A stretch of 64,000 nt of DNA. It comes from Ramlibacter tataouinensis. GTDB taxonomy: Bacteria; Pseudomonadota; Gammaproteobacteria; Burkholderiales; Burkholderiaceae_C. Below are positions 26,679-34,281 of the stretch, piece after piece. The notes beneath the pieces are model-generated. The model saw nothing but the letters and a program-made list of their open reading frames with translations, did no database searches and was not told the DNA's origin. Location of the stretch: contig DIZF01000029.1 in assembly GCA_002427815.1 (NCBI GenBank), positions 11,771 through 75,770 on the forward strand, written 5' to 3'. The translations under genes and the position numbers were made by a program. The number at the start of each line of letters is the position of its first letter. The first letter of the stretch is position 1.

Positions 26679-27592
26679 GACGCCTTCTCCTTGGCGACCA
26701 CCGAGCGCGGGTTGAAGCGCGAGGCGTCGGCCAGTTGCTTGAAGAGCTCCCGTTCGCGGTCGCTCAGAGTCGTGGGCACTTCGATGTGCACGGTGGCATA
26801 CAGGTCGCCATGGCCGCCGCGGCCGTTGGCCAGGCCCCGGCCGCGCAGCCGGAGTTTTCTGCCCGAGCGTGTGCCGGGCGGCACCGTGAGCAGCACCGGC
26901 CCGTCCAGTGTCGGCACTTCGATTTCAGCGCCCAGCGCAGCCTCCCACGGCGCGAGCGCCAGGTCGAAGTGCAGGTCGTGCTGATCGGGCCGGAAGACCG
27001 GGTGCGGCGCCAGCGTGATGTGCAGGTAGATGTCGCCGTCGGGCCCGCCGTTGCGGCCCTTGCCGCCCTTGCCGCGCAGCCTCAGCTTCTGGCCCTCGCT
27101 GACGCCGGACGGAATCGTGACCTCCAGGGTGCGGCCGCCCTCCGCGTCCGCCAGATCGAGGTTCAACCGGGTCCCGCGATGAGCGTCTTCCAGGCTGATC
27201 CGGGCGGTGGTTTCATAGTCGCGGCCGTGCATGGGTACGGGCCCGCGCCGCGCGCCGCCGCGCTGGCCCCGTCCCAGGGCATCCAGCAGGTCGGCCAGGT
27301 CGATGTCCTCGAACGATTGGGCGCCGCCCCCGAAGTCACGGCTCCATTGGGGCGGCGGCGCGAACTCCTCGCCGGCGGGACGGCGGCCGAGTTCGTCATA
27401 GGCCGCCCGTTTTTCGGGATCCTTGAGGGTCTGGTACGCCTCGGCCACTTCCTTGAACCGCGCCTCGGCCTCGGGCGCTTTGGACACATCGGGATGGTGC
27501 TTGCGCGCGAGCTTGCGGTAAGCCTTCTTGATCTGCTCGGTATCGGCATCCCGCCCCACGCCGAGGGCCGCATAGTAGTCTTTGTACTTCAT
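26675..27592 (-). CDS. cbpA: DnaJ-like co-chaperone CbpA
   Basis: Curved-DNA-binding Hsp40 homologue of 305 residues. J-domain at residues 4-70 with the HPD tripeptide (KLARKHHPDVSKAPE), a Gly/Arg linker, then the two C-terminal substrate domains (VTIPSGVSEGQKLRLRGKG; VPTLDGPVLLTVPPGTRSG). No zinc-finger domain, as expected for CbpA. Works with DnaK, and CbpA can also compact DNA in stationary phase. Start ATG 27592 is at the J-domain; cbpM follows in the same operon. Confidence 0.92.
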   Translation of the reverse strand: MKYKDYYAALGVGRDADTEQIKKAYRKLARKHHPDVSKAPEAEARFKEVAEAYQTLKDPEKRAAYDELGRRPAGEEFAPPPQWSRDFGGGAQSFEDIDLADLLDALGRGQRGGARRGPVPMHGRDYETTARISLEDAHRGTRLNLDLADAEGGRTLEVTIPSGVSEGQKLRLRGKGGKGRNGGPDGDIYLHITLAPHPVFRPDQHDLHFDLALAPWEAALGAEIEVPTLDGPVLLTVPPGTRSGRKLRLRGRGLANGRGGHGDLYATVHIEVPTTLSDRERELFKQLADASRFNPRSVVAKEKAS

Positions 27593-27618
27593 GGCTCCCG
27601 GCTGCTGGCGCCTCCGTT

Positions 27619-28407
27619 TCAGTGCACGCGCACCTCGAAGCGGCGCTTCAGGCCCTCCAGATCGGTGATGAGGATGTGCCGCTTGTCGACCTCCAGCAGG
27701 CGCTGGTTCTGGAAGGCCGAGAAGGTGCGGCTGACGGTTTCGAGTTTCATGCCCAGGTAGCTGCCGATTTCGGCGCGGCTCATGCGCAGGTGGAATTCAC
27801 GTTCGGAATAACCCCTCGCAGCATAACGCTGCGACAGGTTCAGCAGGAAGGCGGCCAGCCTTTCCTCCGCATTCATGCTGCCCAGCAGCATCATCAGGCT
27901 GTGCTCGCGCAGGATCTCGCGGCTCATCAGGCGGCTGATGACGTGCTGCATGCCGCTGGCGCCCACGGCCAGTTCGGACAGGTGGGCATAGGGGATGGCG
28001 CAGATCTCGGTGTCCTCCAGCGCCATCGTCGCGCTGGCATGATGGCCCTGCGCCACTCCGTCCAGGCCCACCAGCTCGCCGGCGATGTGGAAACCGCTCA
28101 CCTGCTCGCGGCCATCGGACAGCATCAGGCTGGATTTGAGCGTCCCCGCCCGCACGGCATAGATGTACTGGAAGCGGTCGCCCTCACGGTACAGTGTCTG
28201 CCCGGCCTTCACCTTGCGGCGCGCGAACATCATGCTGTCCAGCCGGTCCAGATCGTTGCCGTTCATGCCGCAGGGCAGGCAAAGGTCGCGCAGGTGGCAA
28301 CTGGAGCACTGCGTCTTGATCGGTGCGACCGGCGAGCTTTCGGTGGCTTGCGTGACGGGCGTGATGCGAATTCGGTTGACAGTGGATCTTAGCGCGGCTG
28401 TGGGCAT
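27619..28407 (-). CDS. fnr: FNR/ANR-type oxygen-sensing transcription regulator
   Basis: Crp/Fnr regulator of 262 residues. Cys34, Cys37, Cys43 (CSSCHLRDLC) plus Cys136 (DTEICAIPY) match the four [4Fe-4S] ligands of FNR; Cys46 is extra. A cyclic-nucleotide-fold domain, long dimer helix and C-terminal HTH follow; the recognition helix (GMKLETVSRTF) keeps the Glu, Ser and Arg that read TTGAT. ATG 28407 has GGAGG upstream and is preferred to a longer frame. It is the obvious candidate to bind the many TTGAY-N4-RTCAA sites in this window. A receiver-only regulator gene lies 23 bases upstream on the same strand. Confidence 0.92.
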   Translation of the reverse strand: MPTAALRSTVNRIRITPVTQATESSPVAPIKTQCSSCHLRDLCLPCGMNGNDLDRLDSMMFARRKVKAGQTLYREGDRFQYIYAVRAGTLKSSLMLSDGREQVSGFHIAGELVGLDGVAQGHHASATMALEDTEICAIPYAHLSELAVGASGMQHVISRLMSREILREHSLMMLLGSMNAEERLAAFLLNLSQRYAARGYSEREFHLRMSRAEIGSYLGMKLETVSRTFSAFQNQRLLEVDKRHILITDLEGLKRRFEVRVH

Positions 28408-28430
28408 GGTTTCCTCCAGGATCTGCAAAT

Positions 28431-28817
28431 TCAATGGGCGTGATGCGACGCGTTCTCGACCGCCACGACGAGTTGGTCGAATTCTGTTGTCTTGTCGAGA
28501 AAACGCTGCGCGCCTTCCCCGAGGTAGCGCTTGCGGTAGGCGGGGCCGGCGTTGTTGCTGAACACCACGAAGGCGATGCGAGGGTCCACCTGCCGTACCG
28601 CGCGCAGCACCTCCAGGCCGGAGCCGCCCTCGAGCTGGACATCGAGCACCACCACGTCGGGGTGGGCGGCCAGGATGCCGTCGATGGAATCCTGCGGCGT
28701 TTCGGCCTGGCCCACGACGTTCATGGCCCCGGCGACCAGCATGGCCGCCACCCGATCCCGGATGAGGGCCGAGTCGTCGGCGAGAAAAACCTTAACGGGG
28801 GCGTTGCTCTGTGGCAT
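28431..28817 (-). CDS. Receiver-only response regulator
   Basis: A 128-residue CheY-like protein consisting of one receiver domain: acidic pair in VFLADDSALIRDRV, phospho-acceptor Asp in VVVLDVQLEGGSG, switch Ser in VVFSNNAG and Lys in QRFLDKTTEF. No output domain. ATG 28817 fits the domain start. It is 23 bases upstream of fnr on the same strand, so the two are probably co-transcribed; this raises the chance that a phosphorelay touches FNR output (inference). Confidence 0.85.
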   Translation of the reverse strand: MPQSNAPVKVFLADDSALIRDRVAAMLVAGAMNVVGQAETPQDSIDGILAAHPDVVVLDVQLEGGSGLEVLRAVRQVDPRIAFVVFSNNAGPAYRKRYLGEGAQRFLDKTTEFDQLVVAVENASHHAH

Positions 28818-28918
28818 GACGCTACTGTCGCCGCATCGGGCCCCGGCGACCATCGGCGCAGGACGAATCTGGCCCTCGGACAAGCCCTGAATGGAAGCTT
28901 CCTTTGGGCCGAGCCAAG

Positions 28919-28934
28919 CTAGGAATAGTCCTAG
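28919..28934. promoter_or_regulatory. 16-bp palindrome upstream of the receiver-fnr unit
   Basis: CTAGGAATAGTCCTAG, six-base perfect arms with four bases between, in the gap between soeC and the receiver gene. It lies about 100 bases upstream of the receiver ATG and could be an operator or contain the promoter -10. Regulator unknown. Confidence 0.4.
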
Positions 28935-28955
28935 TCGCTGCCGGCCTCCGGCGTG

Positions 28956-29903
28956 TCAAATGCGGCTTGCCGTCACGGCCGGGGGCGCGTAGAGGTTCTG
29001 CGGATGGCGCGCGTCGGCGAAAAAGATCCAGCGTTCAGCGAGCAGCCCGCCGAGTTGCGCCAGGCCCAGCGCGGCAAGGCCGGTGGCGCTCGCGCGCCCC
29101 TGCGCGAGCGTGAGCGCCACCAGCGGCAAGATGAAACCGAACAGCACCGCAGCCCAGCGCATGCCACGCACGAAGCGGCCGCTGCAGCCGTGAAAGAACT
29201 CGCGGCTGTTGAACGACCCGGCCATCATCCCCGGCTTCTGGACGATGCGCGGATGGCGCACCCCGATCGCCGACTGGACCGTGACCGCGGGCTTGAGCAT
29301 GTCGTTGCGCCACCGCTGTGCGCCGCGGGTGAGGACGCCCAGCGCGGTGGCGCCCAGTGCGGACCATGCCAACGGGACCGCCATGGCCGGCATGGCGCTG
29401 GCGGCGAGCGCGGCGGCCAGGGTCGAGCCGGATGCGATGCCCAGCACCGCGAAATTCAGCGGGGTCAGGGGCGTCGCCCATTCACGGATGACCCTCACTG
29501 CGCCGTAGATCATCCCGGTGCACAGATACAGCAGGAACGCCAGAGCGACTGCCACCGCGCCCAGCCCGAGTGCGGGTGCCCCCATCCAGTGCGCCAGTCC
29601 CCAGGCGGCCACCACGGCCATGAACACCGGCAGCACGACGATCTCGCGGGACAGCCACGAGGTGCGCCACCTCGCGCCGGCACGCCAGGCCCGCAGCGGC
29701 TGGCCGAGGTGGAAGGTCGCGGCAACGAGGCCGGCGCCGCACAGCAGCAGCACCAGGACCGTGCCCGGCACGAACAAGTCTGCGGGCGCCCCCACCCCCA
29801 GCCCGAGCGCGGCGGCCACCTGCACGCCGAACATGGCGATCAATACCCCCTGCCCCGCGCCGGCGAGCGTGGTGAACAGGACCATGGACAACGGCGGTCT
29901 CAT
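28956..29903 (-). CDS. soeC: DmsC/SoeC-type membrane anchor subunit
   Basis: An inner-membrane quinone-linked anchor of a molybdopterin oxidoreductase, 315 residues with about eight hydrophobic helices; it starts MRPPLSMVLFTTLAGAGQG, typical of the DmsC/NrfD-like DMSO-reductase anchor family. The C-terminal part includes WIFFADARHPQNLY. Next to tusA, dsrE2 and an SQR-like gene it most likely belonged to a sulfite-oxidising SoeABC complex. Its catalytic and Fe-S partners are present only as a fused remnant directly upstream (12 bases away), so the anchor is probably without function unless partners exist elsewhere. Confidence 0.75.
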   Translation of the reverse strand: MRPPLSMVLFTTLAGAGQGVLIAMFGVQVAAALGLGVGAPADLFVPGTVLVLLLCGAGLVAATFHLGQPLRAWRAGARWRTSWLSREIVVLPVFMAVVAAWGLAHWMGAPALGLGAVAVALAFLLYLCTGMIYGAVRVIREWATPLTPLNFAVLGIASGSTLAAALAASAMPAMAVPLAWSALGATALGVLTRGAQRWRNDMLKPAVTVQSAIGVRHPRIVQKPGMMAGSFNSREFFHGCSGRFVRGMRWAAVLFGFILPLVALTLAQGRASATGLAALGLAQLGGLLAERWIFFADARHPQNLYAPPAVTASRI

Positions 29904-29915
29904 GTCAATGCCTTG

Positions 29916-30590
29916 TCAATGTTCCCAGTCGGCGTCCAGCGGGGCGCCGTGCCCATGTCCGGGCTCGCGACCTTCGACGCGCAACGGGTTGCGTTCGCGC
30001 ACCAGGCGCCGCTTGTCGGTCCGGTTCTCGCTGATGCGGCGCGGCAAATAGTGATTGGCCGGGCGCGTGCCGGCTTCGGGCATCAGGGCGTAGCCGCCGC
30101 GCTCGAGGTCGGGGCCGCCGAACTCCCAGAACGAGCCCCCTATCGTGTAGATCATGCCTGCGGCCATGTTCACCGAGCAGAAACCGCCATGGGCCGCGTA
30201 GTTGGGCGTGCCGAACTGGCGCGCGAACAGGCCCGTGAGCGCCTGTATCTGGTCGCGCCCGGTGAACAGCGCGAACTTCTTCGGATCGGTCGCGCGGATG
30301 TGCCCCAGGCGTTTTTCGAGCAGGCCGAAGGCTTCGTCCCACGAGATCGGCTCGAACTCGCCCGCGCCGCGCACGGACCCCGGCTTGCGCAACAGGGGCT
30401 GCGTCAGGCGCGCCGGCGAGTACTGTTTCATGATGCCCGACGATCCCTTGGCGCAGATCGCGCCCTGGTTCAGCGGGTGATCGGGATTGCCTTCGATGTA
30501 CCTCACCTCGGGGCCGTTGCCGCCGTCGCGCAGGTGCACGCGGATGCCGCAGCGGCAGGCGCACATGTAGCAGGTCGTGGTCTTGACCAC
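29916..30590 (-). pseudogene. In-frame chimera: SoeA-like N-terminus joined to SoeB-like C-terminus
   Basis: The first 160 or so residues are a molybdopterin oxidoreductase: Fe-S motif TTCYMCACRCGIRVHL-x-GAICAKGSSGIM, then PISWDEAFGLLEKRL, ALFTGRDQIQALTG and GFCSVNMAAGMIYTIGGSFWEFGGPD. The sequence then switches to RGGYALMPEAGTRPANHYLPRR and a His/Gly tail ending LDADWEH, which I recognise as the end of the partner Fe-S subunit (moderate certainty). About 750 residues of the large subunit and most of the Fe-S subunit are absent, with the frame kept. Start GTG 30590 is the best family match; an upstream TTG (30680) is possible. Confidence 0.6.
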
Positions 30591-30709
30591 AGTTGTGGCA
30601 CCCGGCAGCGGCGCGGCGCGGCGGTGGGATCGTGGAGTGGTTTCATCTTCAGCCCGGGATGATGGCCTGAGCAGCCTCAAGGCGGCACTACCCGCATGGG
30701 CTATCGCCG

Positions 30710-30727
30710 ATTACCCATTCCGGTAAT
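30710..30727. promoter_or_regulatory. 18-bp inverted repeat between soe and tusA units
   Basis: ATTACC-CATTCC-GGTAAT, perfect six-base arms, in the gap between the divergent soe remnant and tusA. Its central position suggests an operator controlling both directions; a sulfur-responsive ArsR-type repressor such as the truncated one at 33643 would be a reasonable candidate (inference). Confidence 0.45.
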
Positions 30728-30854
30728 AGACGGCTGAGCCGCCTTCCCCGCTAATACACTCCAAGTGGCTGTTCGGCGACGGCCAGGCACACAGCCGGCT
30801 CGTCGCATTTCGATCCATCAACGGCGGCGCTGCTGCGCCCATGAGGAGACACAA

Positions 30855-31082
30855 ATGGAGTTCGACAAGGAATTCGACGCATCGGGGCTGGCCTGCCCCA
30901 TGCCCATCGTCAAGACCAAGAAATCGCTGAACGACATGGCCTCGGGCCAGGTGCTGCGCGTGGTCGCCACCGACCCGGGCTCGGTCTGCGACATGCAGGC
31001 CTTCGCCGAGCAGACCGGCAACGCGCTGCTGGCCTCCACCACGGAAAACAGCAAGTACGTGTTCTTCCTGCGCAAGGCTTGA
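30855..31082 (+). CDS. tusA: TusA-family sulfurtransferase
   Basis: A small cytoplasmic sulfur carrier of 75 residues. The active Cys lies in the family motif GLACPMPIVKTKKSL (CPxP), followed by VLRVVATDPGSVCDM. ATG 30855 has GAGGAG upstream. It is followed after 31 bases by dsrE2, the classic tusA-dsrE2 pair that passes persulfide sulfur in sulfur oxidisers. Confidence 0.93.
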   Translation: MEFDKEFDASGLACPMPIVKTKKSLNDMASGQVLRVVATDPGSVCDMQAFAEQTGNALLASTTENSKYVFFLRKA

Positions 31083-31113
31083 GCGCGCACACCCCACAAC
31101 GAGAGGAGACCCA

Positions 31114-31584
31114 ATGGCAACCAAGAAGATGGCGATCATCGCGAGCAAGGGCGCGCTGGACATGGCCTATCCCCCGCTGATCCTGGCGTCGACAGCGGCC
31201 GCCCTGGGCTGGGAGGTGCAGGTGTTCTGCACCTTCTACGGCCTGCAGCTGTTGCGCAAGGACCTGAGCGGCATCGCCATCAGCCCATTGGCCAATCCGG
31301 CCATGCCGATGCCGGTGCCGATGCCAGTGGTGGTGAGCATGCTGCCGGGCATGGAGGCGATGGCCACCTCCATGATGAAATCCAAGATGAAGAAAAAGGG
31401 CGTGGCGTCACTCGCGGAACTGCGCACGGTGTGCCAGGAAGCCGACGTCAAGTTCATCGCCTGCCAGATGACCGTCGACCTGTTCGATTTCTCCAAGGAC
31501 GACTTCATCGACAACATCGAGTACGGCGGCGCGGCGACCTTCCTGGCGTTCGCCGGCGAAACCGACGTCTGCCTGTTCATCTGA
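31114..31584 (+). CDS. dsrE2: DsrE2-family sulfur-transfer protein
   Basis: A 156-residue DsrE/DsrF/DrsH-like protein: KKMAIIASKGALDMAYPPL, EVQVFCTFYGLQLL with a conserved Cys, a Met/Pro-rich linker (residues 60-80, NPAMPMPVPMPVVVSM), and EADVKFIACQMTVDLF carrying the second conserved Cys. These proteins receive or donate sulfane sulfur with TusA at the membrane. ATG 31114 is preceded by GAGAGGAG. Co-transcribed with tusA. Confidence 0.9.
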   Translation: MATKKMAIIASKGALDMAYPPLILASTAAALGWEVQVFCTFYGLQLLRKDLSGIAISPLANPAMPMPVPMPVVVSMLPGMEAMATSMMKSKMKKKGVASLAELRTVCQEADVKFIACQMTVDLFDFSKDDFIDNIEYGGAATFLAFAGETDVCLFI

Positions 31585-31586
31585 GC

Positions 31587-31608
31587 GCCCGCCCTCACCC
31601 CGGCGGGC
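31587..31608 (+). terminator. GC hairpin after dsrE2
   Basis: GCCCGCC (31587-31593) and GGCGGGC (31602-31608) form a stem with an eight-base loop directly after the dsrE2 stop. No T-run follows, so factor-independent termination is uncertain. It separates dsrE2 from the convergent SQR-like gene. Confidence 0.4.
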
Positions 31609-31720
31609 GGGCACGCCGGCGCCTCGCGCGCCCAGCTCACGTGCGCAATTCCGCAGCGAAATCACCTGGGCATGGTAGCGCTGCAAGTCAGCGGCTGGAG
31701 GAGGGGCGCGGGCCGGGATC

Positions 31721-32995
31721 TCACTTGATCACCCGGACGATGCCCAGCGCCTTGAGGATGTATTTCTCGTAGATCGGCTCGGAATTGCCGGCCCTCAGCT
31801 TGCGCAGGAAGTACTTCTCGTAGGCGATCTTGGCCAGGTGCACCCACTTGCCCTTCTTGAACCAGTTGACGTTGCGCGGCGGGATCTGCGGCAGGGCGAC
31901 GAAGGCGGCGCCGGTGTCGCCCATGTCGGCCAGGCAGATCGCGTTCCAGGTGGCCTTGGTGCTGGCGGTGCTGCCGTTCAATTCGTCGGCGATGTTGTGG
32001 ACGATCGCCGTGACCATGGTTTCGATCATGTAGCCGGTCTTGGGCGCGCCGGTGGGCACCGGCGTGACTTCGACCGGAGGAATCGCCACGCACACCCCGG
32101 CCGAGAAGATGTTCTTGTAGGCCTTGCTGCGCTGGTATTCGTCGATCAGCACGAAGCCGCGCGGGTTGCACAGGTTGGGGACGGCCGCCACCGCGTCGAC
32201 GCCCTTGAACGCCGGCAGCATCATCGAGAGCTTGAACGGGATCTCATGCTCCTTGAACACCTGTCCCAGGTCGTCGAGCTGGGTCACGAACATCTTGCCC
32301 GGCTCGACCTTGGTGGTCTTGGCATTGGTGATCCACTTGATGTCGTGCCCGCGCATGTCGGACTCGAGCAGCGACTTGGAGTCGCCCACGCCGCCCAGGC
32401 CCAGGTGGCCGATGTAGGGTTCGCTGGTGACGAAGGTGATGGGCACCTTGTTGCGGAGCTTGCGCCGGCGCAGGTCGGTGTCCAGGATGAAGGCGAACTC
32501 GTAGGCTGGGCCGAAGCAGCTGGCCATCGGCATGGCGCCGATCACCACCGGGCCGGGGTTCTTGAGGAATTCCTGGTACTCGCCCCAGAAGGCTTCCGCA
32601 TGGGGGACGGTGCAGACGGAGTGGGTGTGGCCGCCATGCGGGCCGGATCCCGGCACCTCCGCGAAGCTGAGCTTGGGACCGGTGGTGATGACGAGGTAGT
32701 CGTAGGCCACCTTGTCCCCGCCCTCCAGCGTCAGCTGGCTGCCAGCGGCGTCGATTTCTGTCACCGGCTTGGCGATGAAGGCGATGCCCTTGCGCTCGAG
32801 CAGCGGGGCGATCTGGAGCACCACATCGTCGCGCTTGCGCCAGCCCACGGCCAGCCATGGATTGGACGGCACGAACTGGAAATGGTCCAGCGCGTTGATG
32901 ACGGTGATCTTGTGTTCCTTGGGCAGCATCTCGCGCATTTCGAACGCGGCGGGCATGCCGCCTATGCCGGCTCCCAGGATGACGATGTGGGCCAT
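31721..32995 (-). CDS. Sulfide:quinone-oxidoreductase-like flavoprotein
   Basis: FAD-dependent pyridine-nucleotide-disulfide family protein of about 424 residues. N-terminal FAD fold (AHIVILGAGIGGMPAAFEMRE), HFQFVPSNPWLAVGWRKRDD typical of SQR-like enzymes, YDYLVITTGPKLSF, an active-site-like Cys in GAMPMASCFGPAYEF, and NIFSAGVCVAIPP with a second Cys near the C-terminal FAD motif. It may oxidise sulfide or a persulfide and reduce quinone at the membrane. ATG 32995 fits GGAGG spacing better than ATG 33001. Convergent with tusA-dsrE2, as part of the sulfur block. Confidence 0.85.
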   Translation of the reverse strand: MAHIVILGAGIGGMPAAFEMREMLPKEHKITVINALDHFQFVPSNPWLAVGWRKRDDVVLQIAPLLERKGIAFIAKPVTEIDAAGSQLTLEGGDKVAYDYLVITTGPKLSFAEVPGSGPHGGHTHSVCTVPHAEAFWGEYQEFLKNPGPVVIGAMPMASCFGPAYEFAFILDTDLRRRKLRNKVPITFVTSEPYIGHLGLGGVGDSKSLLESDMRGHDIKWITNAKTTKVEPGKMFVTQLDDLGQVFKEHEIPFKLSMMLPAFKGVDAVAAVPNLCNPRGFVLIDEYQRSKAYKNIFSAGVCVAIPPVEVTPVPTGAPKTGYMIETMVTAIVHNIADELNGSTASTKATWNAICLADMGDTGAAFVALPQIPPRNVNWFKKGKWVHLAKIAYEKYFLRKLRAGNSEPIYEKYILKALGIVRVIK

Positions 32996-33019
32996 GGTCA
33001 TGCCTCCCGACGAGCCGCC

Positions 33020-33595
<576 letters not shown>

Positions 33596-33642
33596 TGAAT
33601 CTCCTTTTGTCCCGGCTGGACATAGGGGCAAATCCCTAATCG

Positions 33643-33825
33643 TCAAGCCGTCGCAGCCGACTCATCAGCTGACGCAGTCGCAACCCAGCGCGCGACCGCC
33701 CTCATCCCGCGATAGAGCGTGTTGAGGTGCTGCGACATATTGGGTTGCGTGGTGTCGACTTCGGTCAGCAACTGGCTGACGTTCTTCTCGCCGTTGCACA
33801 GGCAACTGATGATCTTCAGCCGCAT
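33643..33825 (-). pseudogene. Internal fragment of an ArsR-family repressor
   Basis: Sixty codons. The first 40, from MRLKIISCLCNGEKNVSQLL through VDTTQPNMSQHLNTLYR, are the winged-helix recognition region of a sulfur-type ArsR/SmtB repressor. The N-terminal helix and the C-terminal wing are missing; after LYR the reading continues with an unrelated 21-residue tail (MRAVARWVATASADES). Its ATG falls exactly at the junction with the sorA stub on the other strand, so the start is likely an accident of the deletion. Confidence 0.6.
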
Positions 33826-33890
33826 CGCTGTGGCAGCCCTCCGGCTACATGCGCAACGTGGTCGAGTCGGTCAAAGTGACCGCTGTCTGA
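33825..33890 (+). pseudogene. C-terminal stub of sulfite dehydrogenase SorA
   Basis: Immediately upstream of sorB the plus strand reads LWQPSGYMRNVVESVKVTAV followed by TGA at 33888-33890. This matches the C-terminal end of the SorA/sulfite-oxidase molybdenum family. Nothing else of the roughly 400-residue subunit remains; the sequence to the left is the arsR fragment. Twelve bases later sorB begins, the normal sorAB spacing. Confidence 0.55.
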
Positions 33891-33902
33891 GGAGGCCAAA
33901 AA

Positions 33903-34235
33903 ATGAATAGCAAGGGATTATTCCTGTCCGGGTTCCTGGCATTGGCCATGGCCACCGCCCCCGCACTGGCAACGGTGAAGACCATCGTGCTGCCGCCCGA
34001 CGGCATGTACCTCAAGCCGAGTCCGCTTCCCGGCGATGCGAAGGCGCAGGGCAATTGCGTGGCCTGTCACTCGGCCGAGTACATGTGGTACCAGCCGCCC
34101 ACCGCCCCGCGCGCCTATTGGGACGCGATGGTCAAGCGCATGAAGGCGGTGTTCAAGGCGCCGATCGACGACGCCGACATGCCCGACATCGTCGACTATC
34201 TCGCCAAGACCTACGGCAGCGAACAGCCGAAGTGA
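33903..34235 (+). CDS. sorB: SorB-like monohaem cytochrome c
   Basis: Electron-accepting haem subunit of periplasmic sulfite dehydrogenase. 110 residues with a Sec signal peptide (MNSKGLFLSGFLALAMATAPALA), haem motif CVACH and the SorB-like region SAEYMWYQPPTAPRAYW, and a distal Met in DDADMPDIVDYLAK as likely axial ligand. A strong GGAGG lies upstream. The gene itself is intact, but its catalytic partner is reduced to a stub, so it cannot form SorAB unless sorA exists elsewhere. Confidence 0.82.
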   Translation: MNSKGLFLSGFLALAMATAPALATVKTIVLPPDGMYLKPSPLPGDAKAQGNCVACHSAEYMWYQPPTAPRAYWDAMVKRMKAVFKAPIDDADMPDIVDYLAKTYGSEQPK

Positions 34236-34281
34236 AAGGCATATATGCCGGGCGGGCTGAGGCGAAATCCATGCCCGCCAC

